Source: Lentisphaera profundi (GTDB taxonomy: Bacteria > Verrucomicrobiota > Lentisphaeria > Lentisphaerales > Lentisphaeraceae). Taken from it: a DNA stretch of 64,000 nucleotides. Within the stretch, counting starts at the first letter, position 1. Each line of letters begins with the position of its first letter. The translations under genes were made by a program, and so were the position numbers. The notes beneath the pieces are model-generated. The model was given only the letters and a program-made list of their open reading frames with translations. It had not been told where the DNA came from and searched no databases. The stretch spans positions 1,922,001 to 1,986,000 of the forward strand of contig NZ_CP117811.1 of NCBI RefSeq assembly GCF_028728065.1. The letters are read 5' to 3'. Shown piece by piece: positions 36,820 to 45,878 of the stretch.

Positions 36820-37857
36820 ATGAGTACACACCTCAAAGATTATAACTTCCACCTCCCCGAGGAGCTAATCGCACAGCGACCTCCTGAGGAGCGACATCAA
36901 TCGAGAATGATGGTTATAGATAGAAGTACATCTAGCCGTGAAATCATTCCCTTCCAAGAATTCCCTTCTTTTCTCAAAGAAGGGGATTTAATTGTTCGGA
37001 ATAACACAAAAGTAATTCCCGCTCGACTCTTTGGTCACAAAAAAGAGTCTGGAGGCAAAGTGCAAGCATTGCTTTGCGAAGAACGCAAAACCGGTCTTTG
37101 GCAAGCCATGCTAAAACCTGGACGAAGACTTCGAGCCGACACAATCATCCAGATTGAGAATACCAAAGACGAGTACTTCACTGTCAAAGAAAAATTAGAT
37201 GACGGCACTTACCTGATTCAATTCTCTAACCCTGATGTCCTCAGCGTTCTCGACAAATATGGCCACATACCCCTACCTCCCTACATGAATCGCGAAGATG
37301 ATGAGCAAGATCGTCAGCGTTACCAAACCGTTTTTGCCGATCAACCAGGTGCCGTTGCAGCTCCCACCGCAGGCCTTCATTTTACCGATGATATTTTTGC
37401 GCAGTGCGCAGAAAAAGGTGCTTCATTTACTGACCTAACCTTACATACTGGTATCGGCACCTTCCAACCCGTCTCATGCGAAGATTTATCTCAGCACCAA
37501 ATGCATAGTGAGTTTTTTGAATTATCTGAATCAAGTGCAAAAAAAATCCACACTACGAAAAAAAATGGCGGTCGTATATTTGCTATTGGGACAACTTCGG
37601 TACGTACCTTAGAAACTTGTGCTAACCCAAAAAATTTCATCCAGGCCGGCAAAGGAAAAACACAAATATTCCTCTACCCCCCAAAAACACCACAAGTAAC
37701 AGACTGCTTATTAACTAACTTCCATTTACCAAAATCTACTTTACTCATGCTTGTCTCCACCTTTTTCCCTCGGGAAGAGGTACTAGCAGCTTACGAAAGT
37801 GCCGTAGAAAACCAAATGCGTTTCTTCAGTTACGGCGACTGCATGCTCATCGTCTGA
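36820..37857 (+). CDS. queA: S-adenosylmethionine:tRNA ribosyltransferase-isomerase QueA
   Basis: A 345-residue enzyme of queuosine synthesis that moves the ribosyl part of SAM to preQ1 in tRNA. Motifs are FHLPEELIAQRPPEERHQSR, RNNTKVIPARLFG, GAVAAPTAGLHFTDDI, TLHTGIGTFQPV and TNFHLPKSTLLMLVS. Length is normal. It pairs with thiI as a tRNA-modification operon. Confidence 0.96.
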   Translation: MSTHLKDYNFHLPEELIAQRPPEERHQSRMMVIDRSTSSREIIPFQEFPSFLKEGDLIVRNNTKVIPARLFGHKKESGGKVQALLCEERKTGLWQAMLKPGRRLRADTIIQIENTKDEYFTVKEKLDDGTYLIQFSNPDVLSVLDKYGHIPLPPYMNREDDEQDRQRYQTVFADQPGAVAAPTAGLHFTDDIFAQCAEKGASFTDLTLHTGIGTFQPVSCEDLSQHQMHSEFFELSESSAKKIHTTKKNGGRIFAIGTTSVRTLETCANPKNFIQAGKGKTQIFLYPPKTPQVTDCLLTNFHLPKSTLLMLVSTFFPREEVLAAYESAVENQMRFFSYGDCMLIV

Positions 37858-37907
37858 TCACCCCACCCTTAAATATTAACAAATAGTTAACTTTTAGGAT
37901 TTTTCTC

Positions 37908-38030
37908 ATGAAATATGAGGAAAAATACTGGATTATACATTTTTTTTACAAAACACTTTTTGATAAGTACCGTTATTGGCCTATGATCCTAACAATGGTA
38001 ATGGGCCATAGGAAACGAGGAGTTTTATAA
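37908..38030 (+). CDS. Possible 40-residue small protein
   Basis: Within the gap after queA, ATG 37908 with AGGA eight bases upstream opens a 40-codon frame ending at TAA 38028-38030. It is rich in aromatic and basic residues (MKYEEKYWIIHFFYKTLFDK and on). There is no family match that I know. The start signal is good but the frame may be chance. The rest of the 37858-38116 gap shows nothing else. Confidence 0.25.
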   Translation: MKYEEKYWIIHFFYKTLFDKYRYWPMILTMVMGHRKRGVL

Positions 38031-38116
38031 ATAGAGAAAGATACAATATCCTCTCTATAAATTTCTTTTGGATATTACTAATCTAACGATTGGTATTTAA
38101 TAAAACGGGGAAAAAT

Positions 38117-39094
38117 ATGAATATAGCATCAAAAATCATCAGCACTTTAATTGTAACACAAGCGAGTCTTCTTGCTGGACAAGTAGCTGAATGGACTTTT
38201 AACAACTCAAAAAATACTCTGGCCGATACTTCTATCAGCCAAGAACACCAAGCAACTATGGTCGGCAAGGCAGCCCGCTTTGGCTTTAAAGGCTACGATA
38301 AAAAAACTAAATACGCTGCTAGATTTGAAGGCACTCTCGATAGCATGATTCTTGTCGACAAACACCAAGATTTCGAAAGTAAATCTTTCTCATGCCTAGT
38401 TTACACCAAATCCGCTGTGACGCGTGACGGTAAATACCGGTCTGTACTCTATGCGCGAGACCAAGAAGGATTTTGCCTATACCAAGGCCCCCGAGGCAAT
38501 TGGCAAATATGGTCAAAAGGTTACGAGCCAAATTGGACTAAGCATATTATTGCACCAGTTATCGAAAAACAATGGGAACAATTCCTTATTTCATACAACG
38601 CTAAGGATGTCAACCCTGACAATAAAAAGCAAGGGCGATTGCTTGTGTGGCTAAACGGTGATCTAAAAGTAGATACTTACAGCGATTATTTACCCTCTAT
38701 GAGCAAGTTGAGCATTGGCTCAAACACAGTGGGCACCGCTAACTACAAAGGCTTAATTGATCATATTGAACTTTGGAATGAATCTATCCTAACACTCAAG
38801 GAACAGCCGAAACAACTCTCCCCTCTAATTACAGAAAAAGATATTAAACTTGCAAAAATACGATTATCCGAGCTCAATTTTGATAGTGAGGCTAAAATTT
38901 CTTTAACAGGAGATGACGCGCAATTTTGTTTTATTAAGGATCAGAGCATCTTCTTACAAAAAGGCACTGACCTCCAAACCAAAACACAGCTTTCAATCAA
39001 CGTGAACGTGAGCTCTGGTTTAATTGCTCAGACTTGTTCAATAGAGCTATATGTCCCTATCGCCAATAAAATGGTAAGTAGAATTCAAAAGTAA
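38117..39094 (+). CDS. Secreted LamG/concanavalin-A-like domain protein
   Basis: The start at ATG 38117 is chosen over the upstream TTG 38090 because GGGG lies six bases before it and it begins a signal peptide (MNIASKIISTLIVTQASLLA). The mature part has a jelly-roll LamG pattern (VAEWTFNNSKNTLADTS; SIGSNTVGTANYKGLIDHIELWNES) followed by a short beta domain near the C-terminus (about residues 250-325). Such proteins often bind glycans. It is a single gene ending at a strong terminator. Confidence 0.8.
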   Translation: MNIASKIISTLIVTQASLLAGQVAEWTFNNSKNTLADTSISQEHQATMVGKAARFGFKGYDKKTKYAARFEGTLDSMILVDKHQDFESKSFSCLVYTKSAVTRDGKYRSVLYARDQEGFCLYQGPRGNWQIWSKGYEPNWTKHIIAPVIEKQWEQFLISYNAKDVNPDNKKQGRLLVWLNGDLKVDTYSDYLPSMSKLSIGSNTVGTANYKGLIDHIELWNESILTLKEQPKQLSPLITEKDIKLAKIRLSELNFDSEAKISLTGDDAQFCFIKDQSIFLQKGTDLQTKTQLSINVNVSSGLIAQTCSIELYVPIANKMVSRIQK

Positions 39095-39095
39095 G

Positions 39096-39127
39096 AAAAA
39101 AACTCCCTTCTCGTAAGGGAGTTTTTT
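39096..39127. terminator. Bidirectional intrinsic terminator
   Basis: aaaaaactccctt (39097-39109), 5-base loop, aagggagtttttt (39115-39127). The A/T flanks make it work both ways, for the LamG gene (+) and the universal stress gene (-). Confidence 0.9.
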
Positions 39128-39137
39128 ACAGCTTAAA

Positions 39138-40019
39138 CTAGGGGATCACAAGGATATCTTCTTTGAAATCATTGAGCAACCAACGCATTGTACTCCCCAT
39201 AAAAAGCCTCTCAACACTCGAATGAGATGAAGCTCCCATAACGAGTAATTCGGCATCTACTTCATCACACACGCGTTTAACTCCATCTGCCGCACCTCCA
39301 GAACACACTTTCTCAGCATAACAAAGACCCTCTAAATCCAAATTTTGAACAGCCTCTTTCATAAGCTTGAGTACATTATCGTGAATGAGGTCTCTTTCGA
39401 CATCTTCTTGAGGGTAATAAACATTCAATTGTCCTTCTAGGTCAACATACCCCGTACTCTCGGGGATGACGTGCACAAAATAAATCTGAGCCGAACAAGC
39501 TTTCGCAACCATAACCGCAACATCCGCAGCTCTCTTACAGTTTTCAGAAAAATCCAGCGCGCAAACTATCGTTTGTGGTAAGCGACTAATACTTCGGTGT
39601 GGATGTACCCAAACAGGCGTACTGGCATGAGCTATAATACGCTCTGCTTCCGTCGTCAAAAACTTATGCATTACCCCTTCGGTATGCCTTCCTACCACGA
39701 TAAGCGAATTACTATGCTTATTGGCTACCGCAACTAATTCATTGTGAATTCGACCAATTTGAACAACGGGCTCCTCTACATGACTTGCTCCATGCTTATT
39801 GTACAAATGATCAACGTCTTTTTTGAACTTTTCTAATGCCCCTAAACGTGATTCTTCTGTTTCTCGAGGATAAAATGGATTAAAACCTAAAGTTTCAATA
39901 ACATGTACGGGACGAATCTTTGCTTTAAAGACCGTTGCTAATTTCTGTGACTCCCTAACTGCCATACTAAAATGATGTTCAGAAAAAACTCCAGTCACTA
40001 TATTGTCTATATGCATCAT
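39138..40019 (-). CDS. Tandem universal stress protein (two UspA domains)
   Basis: 293 residues in two Usp domains (about 1-140 and 148-293). The second carries the ATP-binding pattern MGASSHSSVERLFMGSTMRW. The first has VVGRHTEGVMHKFLTTEAER and lacks the full motif. It begins with two consecutive ATG codons. Role: stress or redox adaptation, known for the family only. Confidence 0.9.
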   Translation of the reverse strand: MMHIDNIVTGVFSEHHFSMAVRESQKLATVFKAKIRPVHVIETLGFNPFYPRETEESRLGALEKFKKDVDHLYNKHGASHVEEPVVQIGRIHNELVAVANKHSNSLIVVGRHTEGVMHKFLTTEAERIIAHASTPVWVHPHRSISRLPQTIVCALDFSENCKRAADVAVMVAKACSAQIYFVHVIPESTGYVDLEGQLNVYYPQEDVERDLIHDNVLKLMKEAVQNLDLEGLCYAEKVCSGGAADGVKRVCDEVDAELLVMGASSHSSVERLFMGSTMRWLLNDFKEDILVIP

Positions 40020-40096
40020 AATTAAACTCCACTATTGGATTTTATCTTAATATACAACATCTTATATAGTAATGGAAATTTCCCTCATATTAAAAA

Positions 40097-40125
40097 TTGA
40101 TCTAACTATTTAAGCACTCTATAGT
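40097..40125 (+). promoter_or_regulatory. Promoter of the small lipoprotein gene, within the 29-nt motif copy 2
   Basis: TTGATC (40097-40102), a 17-base spacer, TATAGT (40120-40125). The segment 40102-40130 matches 32130-32158 at 24 of 29 positions, so the promoter itself lies in the shared motif. Confidence 0.5.
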
Positions 40126-40160
40126 AGTCCAACTTCAACTAAAACAAGGCTCTATCTACA

Positions 40161-40520
40161 ATGAGACCCATACTCTTATTCCTCTCGCTATTCATCCTTT
40201 CTAGCTGCGCCTTATTTCAACCCTCACAGAAAGATCTATTTTATACTGACTACGAAAGCAACCCCGATTATAGCACTCGTAAAATGGGCACCTATTTTGT
40301 GGTCCTTACCTTTCGACCTAACACTATCTATAATAGCTACACCGTTGAAGAGCCTGGGGTCAAATTCGTTTGGCGCATGGGTGATAATGAAATAATGATC
40401 AACAAAGATGAATTGAGTATTAATAAAAAGCAATTTGGCAATATTGAAGGCGCTCGAATCGTCAAGATCGACAAGGGAAAAGTTTATATTGACGATAAAT
40501 ATCGAAAGGCGCTTAAGTAA
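40161..40520 (+). CDS. Small lipoprotein of unknown function
   Basis: 119 residues with a lipoprotein signal (LLFLSLFILSSC). The mature part is small and beta-rich, without a family I recognise. It is preceded by its own promoter and followed by about 180 bases of AT-rich DNA leading to rpsU. Confidence 0.7.
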   Translation: MRPILLFLSLFILSSCALFQPSQKDLFYTDYESNPDYSTRKMGTYFVVLTFRPNTIYNSYTVEEPGVKFVWRMGDNEIMINKDELSINKKQFGNIEGARIVKIDKGKVYIDDKYRKALK

Positions 40521-40587
40521 ATTTGATATTTTTATCCTTACATTTCACATAATAAGTGACTTAAGTATTAATTATCAATAGATAAGC

Positions 40588-40615
40588 TTGACGCTAGCAT
40601 TCATAAGGTTATAGT
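40588..40615 (+). promoter_or_regulatory. Promoter of rpsU
   Basis: TTGACG (40588-40593), a 16-base spacer, TATAGT (40610-40615), giving a leader of about 80 bases that contains a run of nine T near 40646. A second TATAAT at 40641-40646 has no good -35. Confidence 0.55.
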
Positions 40616-40701
40616 AGCGACCTTTAAAAGTCAGTTAAACTATAATTTTTTTTTACATTTTAATATTAAGTAATAAAATACATAAACTTTAGGGAAAATA
40701 C

Positions 40702-40896
40702 ATGCCATCAGAAGTTAGTGCAAAAAAAGGTGAGCCAATCGATAAGGCTCTTAGACGTCTAAAAAAGAAATTAGACCGTGAAGGTGTACTCCGCGAGTTA
40801 CGTAACCGTCGCTGCTACGAGAAACCAAGCGAAATCAAAAGACGCGAAGGCAAAAGCCTTGTTAAGCGTATCAGAAAAGAGAATCGCGCTCGCTAA
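40702..40896 (+). CDS. rpsU: 30S ribosomal protein S21
   Basis: A 64-residue basic protein with the S21 pattern GEPIDKALRRLKKKLDREGV, then LRELRNRRCYEKPSEIKRRE. The length is typical. It has its own promoter and a terminator directly after it. Confidence 0.95.
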   Translation: MPSEVSAKKGEPIDKALRRLKKKLDREGVLRELRNRRCYEKPSEIKRREGKSLVKRIRKENRAR

Positions 40897-40920
40897 GAGA
40901 ATTGCTGATTCACCCCTTTC

Positions 40921-40948
40921 AAGCTGGTCTTTATGACCAGCTTTCTTT
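40921..40948 (+). terminator. Intrinsic terminator after rpsU
   Basis: aagctggtc (40921-40929), tttat loop, gaccagctt (40935-40943), then tctttg. Confidence 0.85.
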
Positions 40949-40978
40949 GTTTATATCGATCCAAAAAGACCCTCCCTC

Positions 40979-43117
40979 ATGAGTAAAAAACGCCTAATCA
41001 CCTCTGCGCTCCCCTACGTCAATAACGAACCACATCTCGGCAACCTCATTGGCTGTGTTTTATCCGCCGACTGCTTTGCTCGATTCTCTCGCATGCGTAA
41101 TTACGAGACTTTATATATATGTGGCACCGATGAATATGGAACTGCGACAGAGACAAAAGCGACTCAAGAAGGTTTAAGTCCAAGAGAAATATGCGATAAG
41201 TACCACGAAATTCATAAAAATATCTACCAACACTTTAATATCAGCTTCGATGCCTTTGGCAGGACTTCTACAGAAACTCATACGAAAACTGTTCAAGAAA
41301 TATTTAAGCAAGTCGCTAAAAATGATCGCTTAAAAACCGTAGAAAATGAACAGTTCTACAGTGAAAACATGGATAAATTCCTAGCAGATAGACTTATCAA
41401 CGGTACTTGCCCTAAGTGTGGGTATGATGACGCCCGCGGCGACCAATGCGATGGTTGCGGTGCACTACTTACTCCCACTGAACTGATTGACCCCAAATGC
41501 AGTGTTGATAAATGCACTCCCGTTTTGCGTAAAACTAAACACCTACACCTTGACCTCCCTAGCCTCAGCAATGACCTCGAAGCATGGCAGAACCATTCAA
41601 TCGAATCAGGCCACTGGCCCAATAATGCCGATACAACAACACGCTCGTGGATGAAACGAGGTCTTGAGTCCCGCGCCATCACACGCGACCTCAAATGGGG
41701 CGTCCCTGTCCCATACGAAGGTTTCACTAATAAAGTATTTTACGTTTGGTTTGATGCCCCTATTGGCTACGTCTCCATTACCCGCGAAGCCTTTCCTGAA
41801 ACATGGCAAAATTGGTGGCACGATCCCGAAAACACTGAGCTTTTTCAATTCATGGCAAAAGATAACATCCCTTTTCACTCAGTAATTTTTCCTGCCACCC
41901 AAATAGCCTCAGGTGGCAAATGGACTATGTGTCATCACCTAGCCTCTACTGAATACCTGAACTACGAAGATACTAAATTCTCAAAATCACGTCATATCGG
42001 TGTCTTCGGCTCTGACGTCATCGCCTCTGGCATTGACGTTGATCTCTGGCGCTTTTATCTGCTTGCTATTCGCCCAGAAAAACAAGATTCTGCGTTTACT
42101 TGGCAAGATTTTTTTGATAAGGTCAACAATGAGTTTTTAGATAATATCGGAAACCTCGTTAATCGCTCACTTGTTTATGCAAACAAAAATTTCTCTGGCC
42201 CCATTAAACTAAGCCCTTATACCGATGTACAAAGTGAGTTTATTGGCAAAGCACAAGACTTAATAAAAGATATCACTAAAGCCTACGAAGCCTGCTCATT
42301 CCGCGAAGCTATCAGGCTAATTTTATCTTTGGGAAAACTCGGCAATAAGTTTTTCCAAGACGAGGAACCTTGGGTGAAAATGAAAGATGGCAAAGAAGAC
42401 GAAGTACGCGCATCCATAAACATCCTCGTTCATTTGATTTGTGATATCTCTATCCTTCTCTATCCCGTTATACCCGAAACCTCGAAACGCATTCAGAGTT
42501 TCATCAATGTCGAAGATCAATCTTGGTCTAGCTTAGGTGATTTTACTAGACTCGTAGGCAAAGAAGTAAATAAACCGAGTATCCTATTTCCTAAACTCGA
42601 TACTAAGCGCATCGAAAAATTACGCAGCAAATTTTCTGGTGAATCTGACCCCTTTGAGCTTGTCGACCTACGTGTAGGTCGCATCAACAAAGTGGAACTC
42701 CACCCCGAAGCTGATCATCTCTATGTTTTGAAAATTGATCTTGGCGAAGAAAAAGAAAGAACCATTTGTTCAGGCCTCGCCAAACAAATTGACGCCGATA
42801 GCTTATTAAATAAGCATGTTGCAGTCGTTGCAAATTTAGTGCCTGCAGAATTACGCGGCATCGCCTCTGAAGGAATGGTACTCTCTGTTGCCAAGAAAAA
42901 GAAACTCGAAGTCTTGGATGCTGGACAAATCACTCCTGGTTCTTGCATCCTTCGCAAAGACGAAAAAGAGCACGCCAAGGCTGAGATAATTATAGATCAA
43001 TTCAAAGAAGTCAGCTTACGAGTCAAAGATGGAATCGCTGTCTGCGATGGAGAAGCTTTGTTCGCCGACGAGCAAGAGCTTAAGACAATAGACATCTTAA
43101 ATGGCAAGCTAGCCTAA
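40979..43117 (+). CDS. metG: Methionyl-tRNA synthetase
   Basis: 712 residues. Class I catalytic start SALPYVNNEPHLGNLIG (HIGH-like HLGN), a zinc knuckle with CPKCGYDDARGDQCDGCG, WFDAPIGYVS, and KFSKSR as the KMSKS loop. The helical anticodon domain follows (FLDNIGNLVNRSLVYANK), then a C-terminal tRNA-binding OB domain (LVDLRVGRINKVELHPEADH). Length and order match the E. coli-type dimeric enzyme. A terminator follows. Confidence 0.97.
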   Translation: MSKKRLITSALPYVNNEPHLGNLIGCVLSADCFARFSRMRNYETLYICGTDEYGTATETKATQEGLSPREICDKYHEIHKNIYQHFNISFDAFGRTSTETHTKTVQEIFKQVAKNDRLKTVENEQFYSENMDKFLADRLINGTCPKCGYDDARGDQCDGCGALLTPTELIDPKCSVDKCTPVLRKTKHLHLDLPSLSNDLEAWQNHSIESGHWPNNADTTTRSWMKRGLESRAITRDLKWGVPVPYEGFTNKVFYVWFDAPIGYVSITREAFPETWQNWWHDPENTELFQFMAKDNIPFHSVIFPATQIASGGKWTMCHHLASTEYLNYEDTKFSKSRHIGVFGSDVIASGIDVDLWRFYLLAIRPEKQDSAFTWQDFFDKVNNEFLDNIGNLVNRSLVYANKNFSGPIKLSPYTDVQSEFIGKAQDLIKDITKAYEACSFREAIRLILSLGKLGNKFFQDEEPWVKMKDGKEDEVRASINILVHLICDISILLYPVIPETSKRIQSFINVEDQSWSSLGDFTRLVGKEVNKPSILFPKLDTKRIEKLRSKFSGESDPFELVDLRVGRINKVELHPEADHLYVLKIDLGEEKERTICSGLAKQIDADSLLNKHVAVVANLVPAELRGIASEGMVLSVAKKKKLEVLDAGQITPGSCILRKDEKEHAKAEIIIDQFKEVSLRVKDGIAVCDGEALFADEQELKTIDILNGKLA

Positions 43118-43123
43118 TATCAT

Positions 43124-43150
43124 CTCCCGCTGAAAAGCGGGGGACTTTTT
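43124..43150 (+). terminator. Terminator of metG, directly abutting the next start codon
   Basis: An 8-base stem (43124-43131 with 43136-43143) closed by a GAAA tetraloop, then acttttt ending at 43150. The ATG of the EamA gene is the next base. Confidence 0.8.
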
Positions 43151-44046
43151 ATGTGGATTTACCTTGGTCTCTTATCTGCCCTATTCCTGGGAATATATAA
43201 TATATGTAAAAAACACAGCGTCAGTAACAACGCTGTGTTACCTGTTCTCTGCCTATCTACATTTACAAGTTTCCTCGTCTCCAGCCCCCTATTAATTGCC
43301 TCTCGGCTCGAGCTAGAATATATTAGACACTCTACTTTTTATATACCGAGCTTAAGTATTGAACTACACTTATTGATTTTTATTAAATCTGCTATCATCT
43401 CCAGCTCATGGCTACTCGCATTCCACGCCCTCAAACACCTTCCCCTAACTATTGTCGCACCCATTCGTTCGGCAGGACCTTTTTTCACCCTTATTGGCGC
43501 CGTCTTCCTCTTTCAAGAACGCCCTAATCCAAAACAATGGCTAGGACTTATCATCGTCCTCTTATCTGTTTTCCTGTATTCTTACGTAGGAAAAAAAGAA
43601 GGTATTCAATTTAGAAAAAATAAATGGATTCACGCCATTATCTTAGCCACCTTGCTAGGCTCCTCTAGTGGACTTTATGATAAATTCCTTATCCAAGACC
43701 ATCAGCTTAATGCTCAAAGTGTTCTTACTTGGTTCTCTTTCTACTCCTGCCTGATCTTCACTAGTATTTTCTTTATCATAAGAAAGCCACAAACACCCCA
43801 TGATTTCAGATGGCGCTGGAGCATCCCCGCTGTGGGCGTTTTATATGTTTAGCCGATTTCTGTTATTTCCGTGCCTTACAAGATCCTCAGGCACTCATCA
43901 TTCTGCTTTCGGCAGTAAAACGAAGTCAAATTTTGATCACAGTAATTTTAGGAGGGCTCATTTTTAAAGAAAAAAATAAGCGCCAAAAGCTCGTCCCCTT
44001 ATTTGGAATTATCATTGGTGTTTTTTTAATACTTTATTCAAGCTAA
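43151..44046 (+). pseudogene. EamA/DMT family transporter, broken by a one-base frameshift
   Basis: The first frame (43151-43852) encodes an EamA repeat and most of a second (FLGIYNICKKHSVSNNAVL; HLPLTIVAPIRSAGPFFTL) and stops at TAG just after WSIPAVGVLYV. The missing end is in the -1 frame (LADFCYFRALQDPQALIILL to LFGIIIGVFLILYSS at 44046). Adding one T to the TTT at 43848-43850 restores GVLYVLADFCYF and a full transporter of about 298 residues. A recent mutation or a sequencing error fits best. It begins directly at the metG terminator. Confidence 0.75.
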
Positions 44047-44120
44047 ATTCTTATATTGCGCTTAAGGAATAATGGCATACCTTATAGATAGACAATTAAA
44101 AGAGTATGGATACACAGACT

Positions 44121-44666
44121 ATGAAAAAAATTCTCAGCTTATTTACATTGATTTTTACCGCATGTTCAAACCCCCAATACAAGGTACCACAAAAATCCCT
44201 TCACGAGTTTACTGTTAAAGATATCGACGGTAAAGATATAAACCTAAACACCCTTAAAGGCAAAACTGTCCTAGTGGTTAATGTTGCCAGTAAATGCGGC
44301 CTAACTAAGCAATATACAGACCTACAAAAACTCTATGACAATTACAAAGATAAAGACTTCGTCATTATTGGTTTTCCTGCAAATGATTTCATGGGGCAAG
44401 AACCTGGAACAAATGAAGATATTAAAAAATTCTGTTCACTAAAGTATGATGTTAATTTCCCCATGATGAGTAAAATATCCGTCAAAGGAGATGACATGGC
44501 ACCCCTCTATAAATTCTTGGTTTCAGACCCCACTCACGGCGGTAAAATCAAATGGAATTTCGACAAATTCCTAGTTGACCAAAATGGCAAAATTATCAAC
44601 CGCTTCAGCCCAAGAACTAAACCACTCGATGCTAAAATAACTAAAGCAATAGACGCCTCCCTCTAA
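44121..44666 (+). CDS. Glutathione-peroxidase-like thiol peroxidase (lipoprotein or exported)
   Basis: A GPx-fold protein that reduces peroxides with thiols. The catalytic Cys is in NVASKCGLTKQY (Cys, not Sec), the Gln in FPANDFMGQEPG, and KWNFDKFLVDQNG holds the Trp/Asn pair. A second Cys in DIKKFCSLKY could be the resolving residue, pointing to a thioredoxin-dependent type. The start at ATG 44121 gives a signal (MKKILSLFTLIFTAC); an in-frame ATG at 44106 adds five residues and cannot be excluded. The next gene follows two bases after the stop. Confidence 0.87.
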   Translation: MKKILSLFTLIFTACSNPQYKVPQKSLHEFTVKDIDGKDINLNTLKGKTVLVVNVASKCGLTKQYTDLQKLYDNYKDKDFVIIGFPANDFMGQEPGTNEDIKKFCSLKYDVNFPMMSKISVKGDDMAPLYKFLVSDPTHGGKIKWNFDKFLVDQNGKIINRFSPRTKPLDAKITKAIDASL

Positions 44667-44668
44667 TA

Positions 44669-45001
44669 ATGCAGCAATTATCAGGATCCGCACAAGGTTT
44701 TTTTGGGAGCCTAATGATTTTTTTAATGAGGCTGTGGCGCTTTATTGCCTTAAGTCTCTTAGCAATTGTGGCCATCATACTAGGAGCCACAGCCTTTTTG
44801 ATCATCATTGTACCTCTGATCATTTACCTGCTTATCACGAAAAGAAAATTCATTCATGTTCTTCGTAAGAATAAAGCTAAATTCACCTCTACTCAATCAC
44901 AACGATCTAATAGTCAAAGCACTTTTAATACTTTCACAAATAATTCGACTACTCCTACACGAGAAGAGGAAGAAGTCGATATTGACATAGCAGCTAAATA
45001 A
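44669..45001 (+). CDS. Small membrane protein of unknown function
   Basis: 110 residues with a long hydrophobic region (about residues 14-60, probably two helices: LMIFLMRLWRFIALSLLAIV and ATAFLIIIVPLIIYLLI), then a basic, Ser/Thr/Asn-rich tail ending in an acidic patch (EEEEVDIDI). No family recognised. It is placed directly after the peroxidase gene, probably on the same transcript. Confidence 0.65.
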   Translation: MQQLSGSAQGFFGSLMIFLMRLWRFIALSLLAIVAIILGATAFLIIIVPLIIYLLITKRKFIHVLRKNKAKFTSTQSQRSNSQSTFNTFTNNSTTPTREEEEVDIDIAAK

Positions 45002-45011
45002 CAGGCTGTAC

Positions 45012-45731
45012 TTACTTAAATAGCTCCACTTCTTCTGGACTCATATCGCGCCATTCTCCCTCGGGAAGCTCAGGATCTAAAGCAAGATCACCGATTTGCT
45101 CTCTATGTAAACTTTTCACCATATTGTTTACCGATTCAAACATGCGCTTGACTTGATGGTAGCGCCCCTCGGTGATTTTTAAACGATAAGTCTTTTCTCC
45201 GAGTCGCTCAATTTTTGCCGGAGCAGTGATTTTGTCATCTTCATCTAAGTAAAGCCCTTCTTCTAAACTTTGCATATCTTCTTGACTAAGCTCCCCTGCA
45301 CTCCCCACCAAATAACTCTTTTCACATTTTCTTTTTGGAGAAGTAATTCCATGAGCCCACGTTCCATCATCAGTCAATATAACCAAACCCGTAGTATCTA
45401 TATCTAATCGTCCACAGGAAAACGGCTCCCTACTAGCTAAAGATGCCGGCAGTAATTCAAGGACAGTTTTTAAACGCTCATCTTTGGCAGCACAGACATA
45501 ACCCTTAGGCTTGTGCATCATAATATAAATCTGTTCGCGATACTGCAAAATCTCATCATCAAAAACAACTTCATCATTCGCTAAATCCACGAGAACTTTA
45601 CCCGACTTCTGAGGAATATTATTAATCTTACCATAGCCATTTTTAAGTGCTCTTGTCGCTTCTGAACGCGTTAATCCAGTGCATTTTGAAATCATTTTAT
45701 CTAAACGAATTTTTGCCTTTAATTTTGCCAT
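45012..45731 (-). CDS. rsuA: 16S rRNA pseudouridine synthase, RsuA family
   Basis: 239 residues. An N-terminal S4 RNA-binding domain (RLDKMISKCTGLTRSEATRA) precedes the synthase domain with the catalytic Asp in GRLDIDTTGLVILTDDG and HRGRYHQVKRM-like EGRYHQVKRMF. RsuA (16S U516) is likeliest from length and the tail PEGEWRDMSPEE; RluB/E-type relatives are possible. Confidence 0.88.
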   Translation of the reverse strand: MAKLKAKIRLDKMISKCTGLTRSEATRALKNGYGKINNIPQKSGKVLVDLANDEVVFDDEILQYREQIYIMMHKPKGYVCAAKDERLKTVLELLPASLASREPFSCGRLDIDTTGLVILTDDGTWAHGITSPKRKCEKSYLVGSAGELSQEDMQSLEEGLYLDEDDKITAPAKIERLGEKTYRLKITEGRYHQVKRMFESVNNMVKSLHREQIGDLALDPELPEGEWRDMSPEEVELFK

Positions 45732-45878
45732 CTTATTTACCTTTGAATAATTTAATCACAAGTAAAACCTCATTGCGATTTACGCAAGCCCACATCTCTA
45801 GTTTAAGCTCATGATTGATGACCTTGTAAGTCATCAAAAACGGCATATTTTTCAGCCAAAATTATAAGGAACACGATA

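Noticed and set aside
41356-41878. Antisense frames inside metG
   Set aside because: They are shadows of a clearly real gene, without start signals or motifs.
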